Assembly (NCBI RefSeq): GCF_004570865.1
Contig: NZ_SPQS01000026.1
Location: 21,910-85,909, forward strand
Direction of reading: 5' to 3'
DNA: 64,000 bases
Source: Bradyrhizobium frederickii
Lineage (GTDB): Bacteria > Pseudomonadota > Alphaproteobacteria > Rhizobiales > Xanthobacteraceae
In this document: piece after piece, positions 59,322 through 64,000 of the stretch
Layout: the number at the start of each line of letters is the position of its first letter
How positions within the stretch are numbered: position 1 is the first letter of the stretch
The notes under the pieces: model-generated
The model's input: the letters and a program-made list of their open reading frames with translations, nothing else
What the model was told of the DNA's origin: nothing
Databases searched by the model: none
Made by a program: the position numbers and the translations under genes

Positions 59322-60869
59322 TTACATCTGGACTTCGATCAGCCGCGGCCCGGGCTCGGCGACGGCCTCAGCCAGCGCCTTGTTGAACTCGTCGGCATTG
59401 GTGACGGCGCGGCCGGGCACGCCCATGCCCTTGGCCAGCGCCACGAAATCCAGCGTCGGACGGTCGAGCCGCAGCATGTCGTTGGCGCGCTGGCCGGGCT
59501 CGCCGGCGCCGACATTGTCGAACTCGCCGCGCAGGATCTGGTAGATGCGGTTGGCGAATACGATGGTGACGATGTCGAGGTTCTCGCGGGCCTGGGTCCA
59601 CAGCGACTGGATCGTGTACATCGCGCTGCCGTCGCCGACCATGGTGATGACCTTGCGGTCCGGGCAGGCGATCGCGGCGCCGATCGACAGCGGCGTCGAG
59701 AAGCCGATCGAGCCACCCATGTTCTGGAGCCAGTCATGGGGAGCCGCCGCCGCGGTCGGCGGGAAGAAGCCGCGGCCGGTGGTCAAGGACTCGTCGACCA
59801 TGATGGCGTTCTCGGGGATAGCGCATGCGATCGCCTGCGCGATCGAGGCGAAAGTCAGCGCGCCGGTCGGCTTGACCAGCTCCTGCAAAGCCTGCGGCTT
59901 GACGTCCTTGGCGCTGGCCTTCACCGCGCCGGCAAGCGCCTCGAGCGCGGCGACCGAGTTCTCGCCCCAGGAGGTCATGCGATGGACCTCGCAGCCTTGC
60001 GGCTTGAGCATGCTCGGCTTGTTCGGATAGGCGAAGAACGCCACGGGATCGTCGGACTCGACCAGCACGATGTGACGGAACTTGGCCAGCATCGGCAGCG
60101 CCTGCTCGATCACGTAATGGATGCGGTCGATCGAGAAGCGGCCGCGGCCGCGCGCCATCTTTGGCCGGAAGGTCGGGCCCATCACGGTGCAGCCGGTCTT
60201 GTTCGCGATGCGCTCGGCGAACGCCAGGCCCCGCTCGCTGAGCGCGCTGCCGGTCATCAGCAGCAGCGTGCCCTCGCCGTCGCCATGCAGGATTTTTGCG
60301 GCCTGCTCGACCGCCTGCGGCGAATAGCTCGCGCGCTGCTGCTCGGCCGGGACCTCGGCGATGCCGTCGGCCTCGTTCCAGGCGGTGTCGGCGGGCAGGA
60401 TCAGGGTGGCGATCTGCGGCGGCGCGCTCTTGGCGGCGGCAATGGCCGCGGCGCCGTCAGCGGCGACCGATCTGGCATCCGGCGAGGTCCGGACCCAGGA
60501 CGACATCGGCCGGGCTAGGCCCTCGATGTCGGAGGTCAGCGGCGCGTTGTAGCCGATGTGGTAGACCGCGTGCTGGCCGACGATGTTGACGATGCCGGAA
60601 TTGGCCTTCTTGGCGTTGTGCAGATTGGCAAGGCCGTTGGCGAGGCCGGGGCCGAGATGCAGCAGGGTCGAGGCCGGCGTGCCCTTCATGCGGAAATAGC
60701 CGTCGGCGGCGCCCGTCACCACGCCCTCGAACAGGCCAAGCACGCAGCGCATGCCCGGCACGCGATCGAGTGCTGCGACAAAATGCATCTCGGAAGTGCC
60801 CGGGTTGGTGAAGCAGACGTCCACCCCGCCCTTGACCATCGTCCGCACCAGGCTTTCCGCACCGTTCAT
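59322..60869 (-). CDS. Acetolactate synthase-like TPP enzyme
   Basis: A 515-residue thiamine diphosphate enzyme. The N-terminal Pyr domain has FTNPGTSEMHFVAALD and LFEGVVTGAADGYFRM (the conserved Glu in LFEG). The central domain has GSALSERGLAFAERIANKTG and the C-terminal PP domain has GDGSAMYTIQSLW followed by IVFANR, fitting GDG-x(n)-N. Such enzymes act as acetolactate synthase, benzoylformate decarboxylase or relatives; the length and shape fit the acetolactate synthase large-subunit-like group annotated in Bradyrhizobium, but the reaction is uncertain. It begins at the ATG at 60869. Confidence 0.85.
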   Translation of the reverse strand: MNGAESLVRTMVKGGVDVCFTNPGTSEMHFVAALDRVPGMRCVLGLFEGVVTGAADGYFRMKGTPASTLLHLGPGLANGLANLHNAKKANSGIVNIVGQHAVYHIGYNAPLTSDIEGLARPMSSWVRTSPDARSVAADGAAAIAAAKSAPPQIATLILPADTAWNEADGIAEVPAEQQRASYSPQAVEQAAKILHGDGEGTLLLMTGSALSERGLAFAERIANKTGCTVMGPTFRPKMARGRGRFSIDRIHYVIEQALPMLAKFRHIVLVESDDPVAFFAYPNKPSMLKPQGCEVHRMTSWGENSVAALEALAGAVKASAKDVKPQALQELVKPTGALTFASIAQAIACAIPENAIMVDESLTTGRGFFPPTAAAAPHDWLQNMGGSIGFSTPLSIGAAIACPDRKVITMVGDGSAMYTIQSLWTQARENLDIVTIVFANRIYQILRGEFDNVGAGEPGQRANDMLRLDRPTLDFVALAKGMGVPGRAVTNADEFNKALAEAVAEPGPRLIEVQM

Positions 60870-61161
60870 TCTTTTTGCTCCGCAACCGGCCACTTCCGGC
60901 GATCCACGCGATCAATCATTGTTCGCTCGGCCAGTCAAAGCAATAGCCGGCATCGCGGCCCTGCCCCGCACGACGATGCGCCGGTTTGGCTAATGCTCCG
61001 TTCCGGTGAGAACGCTCCAACGTTTTCGAGCAAATTGGCGCGGTTGCCGATTTGGTAACACCATCCGTTAAGGATGCCCTGTCTCACGGCCCCGTGGCTT
61101 GCGGAATGCCCGCAAATATGGCCTGTGGCTTTTGTTGAATCGTTTTTTTCTGGGGGAAGCA

Positions 61162-61737
61162 ATGATCCGGTTTTTTGCCGCGCAGATCACCGCAATGGCG
61201 CTCGTGCTGGCCGGCGCGGCCGACGCATCCGCGGCGGGAATGATAGACTTCACGGGCACCAGTTCCACCGGCTATCTCGGCGGCGGCGGCAGCCCGATCC
61301 CCCGCACCACCGTCATGTACAACGGCAATTATGCGCCCGGCACGATCGTGGTGAACACGGCCGAGCGCCGGCTCTATCTGGTGCTCGGGAACGGTCAGGC
61401 GCTGCGCTACGGCATCGGCGTCGGCCGCGACGGCTTCCGCTGGGGCGGGGTGCACAGGATCACCGCCAAGAAGGAATGGCCGGACTGGACGCCGCCCTCG
61501 CAGATGCTGGCCCGCCGCCCCGACCTGCCGCGCCACATGAAGGGCGGCATCGAAAACCCGCTCGGCGCGCGCGCGATGTATCTGGGCTCGACGCTCTATC
61601 GCATCCACGGCTCCAACGAGCCGGAGACGATCGGCCAGGCGGTCTCCTCGGGCTGCTTCCGCATGACCAATGACGACGTCAGCGATCTCTATAGCCGTGT
61701 CGCGGTCGGCACCCCTGTGGTGGTGCTGAACAATTAG
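61162..61737 (+). CDS. Exported L,D-transpeptidase (YkuD domain)
   Basis: A 191-residue exported protein with a signal peptide (FAAQITAMALVLAGAADASA). The YkuD catalytic motif is visible as LYRIHGSNEP (His) and SSGCFRMTNDDVSDLY (the nucleophilic Cys in SSGCFRM). It would form 3-3 crosslinks in peptidoglycan or attach proteins to it. GGGGGAAG precedes the ATG at 61162. Confidence 0.92.
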   Translation: MIRFFAAQITAMALVLAGAADASAAGMIDFTGTSSTGYLGGGGSPIPRTTVMYNGNYAPGTIVVNTAERRLYLVLGNGQALRYGIGVGRDGFRWGGVHRITAKKEWPDWTPPSQMLARRPDLPRHMKGGIENPLGARAMYLGSTLYRIHGSNEPETIGQAVSSGCFRMTNDDVSDLYSRVAVGTPVVVLNN

Positions 61738-62296
61738 CGCTGCACATGCGGTGCGCTCCTTCCCCCGCTTGCGGGGCAGGGGAATCGCATATGAATGACA
61801 CGGGGGCTGTCTAGGCTTGCTCCGCCTCTCCCGCTTGCGGGAGAGGCCGACGCGCTCGCAGAGCGCGGCGGGTGAGGGTTCTCGCCGCGCTGGGGCGTCC
61901 TCAGTTGTTCTCAATAATCCCTGCGCGGAGACACCCTCTCCCCAACCCTCCCCCGCAAGCGGGGGAGGGAGCCGACCGCCGATGCCGCTGCATTCCGCAC
62001 ATCATATGCGATAGCCCTGCGCTTGCGGGGGAGGGTTGGGGAGAGGGTATCTCCACAGAGAGACTCCCCAAGAGGAGAGTGCCCTCACCCGCGCCGGAGC
62101 CTGTCATCGGGCGCGCCCTCGGCGCGACCCGTTGGGCGCGACCTCTCCCGCAAGCGGGAGAGGTTCAAGGGCCAGCAGCACCCGTCGGATTTCGACACGA
62201 TCTGTCCCTTGCAGCACAGACGAAGACCAGGAACCCGCAGGCGCGGACATCTGCGACCTTGTGCATGCGGCGTGAATGCGGCAGCGTCGTGTGACG
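61738..62296. repeat. Gap with several CTCCCGCTTGCGGGAG-type palindromes
   Basis: This stretch holds no supported gene. It has repeated short palindromes: CTCCCGCTTGCGGGAG (about 61828), CTCCCCCGCAAGCGGGGGAG (about 61947), GCTTGCGGGGGAGGGTTGGG (about 62022) and CTCCCGCAAGCGGGAG (about 62145). The segment around 61925-61970 is largely inverted around 62020-62050 (ACCCTCTCCCCAACCCTCCC with its complement). These resemble repetitive palindromic elements of Bradyrhizobium. Confidence 0.75.
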
Positions 62297-63109
62297 ATGA
62301 GCGCACTGAATCCATCCCCAGCCCTTCGCTCCGCCCTGCTGGCGTTCGCGGCGCTCACCTGCGCGCCTGACATCGCTACCATAGCCGCCGCCGGCGAATT
62401 GCCCGCGGTCTCCTCGCGCCAGCGCACCGAGAAGAAGAGCTTTACCGACGGCGAGATCGTCGACGGCTTCCTGAAGACGGCGTTCGGCGCCGAATATCAT
62501 CTCGCCGGCCGCGTCGACCGCATCCGCAAGTTCGACGGACCGGTGCGCGTCTACGCCGAGAGCGACCGCGCCGATCGCAAGGCGCAGCTTGCCAAGGTCG
62601 TGGCCGACATCGGCAAGCGCGTGCAGCATCTCGACATCGCCATGATCGACACCAACGAGGCGGCGAATGTGCGCGTGAAGCTGGTGCGCGACCGCGATCT
62701 CTACCGCACCCTCACCAGCTTCTACGGCGCCGAGAAGGCGCGCGAGATCCGCTCCTCGCTCGACCCGCAGTGCCTGTCCGGCTTCCGCAAGAACGACAAT
62801 TTCGAGATCGAGCATTCCGACGTCATCCTCACCGTCGACAACGGCGATTTCGTCTTCCTCGATTGCGCCTATGAGGAGCTGCTGCAATCGCTCGGGCCGA
62901 TCAACGACACCACGAGCGTGCCCTGGACCATGTTCAACGACAACGTCTCGATGGGCTATTTCGATATCTACGATCAGTACATCCTCAATCTGCTGTACGA
63001 TCCCCGCATCAGGGCAGGCATGACCGTCGCCGAGGTCAAGGCGGTGCTGCCCGCCGTGCTCGCCGACGTGCGCGCCTGGGTGAAGCGGGTGAATGATCTG
63101 AAGGAGTGA
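62297..63109 (+). CDS. DUF2927 domain-containing exported protein
   Basis: A 270-residue protein with an N-terminal signal region (ALRSALLAFAALTCAPDIA). The DUF2927 domain runs from FTDGEIVDGFLKTAFGAEYH to the end, including GPINDTTSVPWTMFNDNVSM and FDIYDQYILNLLYDPRI. The family consists of exported proteins, possibly metalloprotease-like, of unknown function. A 274-base segment of this gene (62579-62852) is repeated exactly at the right edge of the window (63727-64000). Confidence 0.85.
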   Translation: MSALNPSPALRSALLAFAALTCAPDIATIAAAGELPAVSSRQRTEKKSFTDGEIVDGFLKTAFGAEYHLAGRVDRIRKFDGPVRVYAESDRADRKAQLAKVVADIGKRVQHLDIAMIDTNEAANVRVKLVRDRDLYRTLTSFYGAEKAREIRSSLDPQCLSGFRKNDNFEIEHSDVILTVDNGDFVFLDCAYEELLQSLGPINDTTSVPWTMFNDNVSMGYFDIYDQYILNLLYDPRIRAGMTVAEVKAVLPAVLADVRAWVKRVNDLKE

Positions 63110-63151
63110 GGCGCAAGTCGTCGTTTCGTGCGCCGGTAAGTCTAACCTGGT

Positions 63152-63286
63152 GCCCCGGACGCAGCGCCGCGCCTCTTCGGCGATGCGCTGCAGAGCCGGG
63201 GCCCATCTCGCCCAATCTCCGTGCCGCCTTCTAGGTCCCGGCTCGGCGCTGCAAGCCAAAGGCATTGCAGCGCGTCCGGGACACTC
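63152..63286. repeat. Long palindromic intergenic repeat, copy B
   Basis: A second copy of the repeat at 55755-55922: CCCCGGACGCAGCG, GCTGCAGAGCCGGGGCCCAT, TAGGTCCCGGCTC and GCAGCGCGTCCGGGACAC in the same order. Copy B lacks the internal tandem duplication. Confidence 0.75.
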
Positions 63287-63296
63287 GCCCGGCGAA

Positions 63297-63726
63297 TTAC
63301 TGCACCAGATCGGCCACGGTCGTTGCCGCCTTCAGGCCGGTGCCGGTGAGGACCGCGACCGTGGTCTCGGTCGCCTTGATGGCGCCGTCGGCTGCGAGCT
63401 TGTCCAGTGCGGCGGCCGCGCTGGCGCTGGTCGGCTCTGTGAACAGGCCCTGGCGCGCAAGGCGGCGCAGCGCGGCGGCGATCTCCGCCTCGGTGAGCGC
63501 AATGGAGCCGCCGCCGCTCTCGCGCAGGGCGCCGATGATCTCGCGCAGGCGCAGCGGATGCTTGATCGCGGTGCCTTCGGCGATTGTCTTGCTCACTTCG
63601 CGAGCGACGGGCGTATCGACGCCGGCCTTGAAACTCGCATCGATCGGCGAGCAATTGAGCGGCTGCGCCGCGAACAGGCGCGGCAGTTTCGATATCTGTC
63701 CGGCTTTCTTCAGCTCGCGAAAGCCG
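63297..63726 (-). pseudogene. C-terminal fragment of a threonine synthase-like PLP enzyme, cut by a duplication
   Basis: The translation reads FRELKKAGQISKLPRLFAAQ, then CSPIDASFKAG, GTAIKHPLRLREIIGALRESGGG, and ends TTVAVLTGTGLKAATTVADL. This resembles the last 140 or so residues of threonine synthase (PLP-dependent), with the LTGTGLK region near the end. Upstream of 63726 the reading frame enters a copy of the DUF2927 gene in antisense and no longer resembles the family. The N-terminal two-thirds with the PLP-binding lysine are therefore absent here. If the junction is real the gene is dead. Confidence 0.75.
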
Positions 63727-64000
63727 AAGGCGCAGCTTGCCAAGGTCGTGGCCGACATCGGCAAGCGCGTGCAGCATCTCGACATCGCCATGATCGACAC
63801 CAACGAGGCGGCGAATGTGCGCGTGAAGCTGGTGCGCGACCGCGATCTCTACCGCACCCTCACCAGCTTCTACGGCGCCGAGAAGGCGCGCGAGATCCGC
63901 TCCTCGCTCGACCCGCAGTGCCTGTCCGGCTTCCGCAAGAACGACAATTTCGAGATCGAGCATTCCGACGTCATCCTCACCGTCGACAACGGCGATTTCG
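63727..64000 (+). repeat. Exact 274-bp direct repeat of part of the DUF2927 gene
   Basis: Bases 63727-64000 are identical to 62579-62852, beginning AAGGCGCAGCTTGCCAAGG and running to the window edge. The offset is 1,148 bases throughout, and I found no mismatch. It starts inside the threonine synthase-like frame and may extend beyond the window. Confidence 0.95.

Noticed and set aside
59208..60518. A 436-codon plus-strand frame opposite the TPP enzyme
   Set aside because: Its translation is Arg/Gly/Asp/His-rich, typical of antisense of GC-rich genes; the minus strand carries the complete TPP enzyme.
62165..63265. A 366-codon minus-strand frame opposite the DUF2927 gene
   Set aside because: It is antisense to a gene with signal peptide and conserved domain; the same antisense frame reappears at 63142-63963 only because of the duplication.

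Overview
The window reads as GC-rich alphaproteobacterial DNA, most probably Bradyrhizobium or a close relative in the Nitrobacteraceae. The evidence is protein-level resemblance to Bradyrhizobium families, GGAG-type ribosome binding sites, and palindromic intergenic repeats of the kind I associate with Bradyrhizobium and Rhodopseudomonas. No database search was possible, so family names rest on motifs and recalled family features.

Positions 1 to about 48,116 look like the right-hand part of a large genomic island. Its right end is a tyrosine integrase followed by a 45-nt copy of the 3' part of a tRNA-Val(CAC) gene, which I read as the attachment site. The left part (1-17.7 kb) is a decaying integrative-element backbone: an IS66 remnant, a conjugal lytic transglycosylase, a TraF-like S26 peptidase, DUF2840, RepA with three iteron-like repeats, an AlpA-type HTH protein, DUF2285/DUF736/DUF2493 proteins, a Toprim protein, a methyltransferase-helicase, a large ParB-like protein and an ArdC-type antirestriction protein. 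No relaxase, ParA or type IV secretion genes are visible. The helicase has lost its central part, and the DUF2285 gene and a DUF736 copy are broken, so mobility is probably impaired.

From 17.7 to 31 kb the cargo is dominated by DNA repair and nucleotide housekeeping: Ku, an ATP-dependent DNA ligase, a phosphoesterase, a Nudix hydrolase, an SRAP/HMCES protein and a DnaQ-type exonuclease. There are also an exported amidohydrolase and a Kelch protein, and families of structured repeats. From 29.8 to 45.8 kb lies a defence island: DUF5623, a Gabija-like OLD nuclease/UvrD helicase pair, DUF2971, an XRE-ImmA/IrrE protein with its partner, a tightly overlapping four-gene operon (QueC, DUF6884-GIY-YIG, SIR2-P-loop kinase, nucleoside deoxyribosyltransferase), and an IetAS-like AAA ATPase/subtilase pair. 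The four-gene QueC operon is the best candidate for an undescribed system: every member is linked to nucleobases, nucleotides, NAD or nucleic acid cleavage.

Right of the attachment site (48.1-64 kb) the content looks like ordinary chromosome: universal stress protein, response regulator, five-GAF histidine kinase, DedA-like protein, GreA/GreB-like factor, a TPP enzyme, an L,D-transpeptidase, a DUF2927 protein and the C-terminal part of a threonine synthase-like enzyme. The last 274 bases (63727-64000) repeat 62579-62852 exactly and cut off that enzyme, which is either a very recent duplication or an assembly error.
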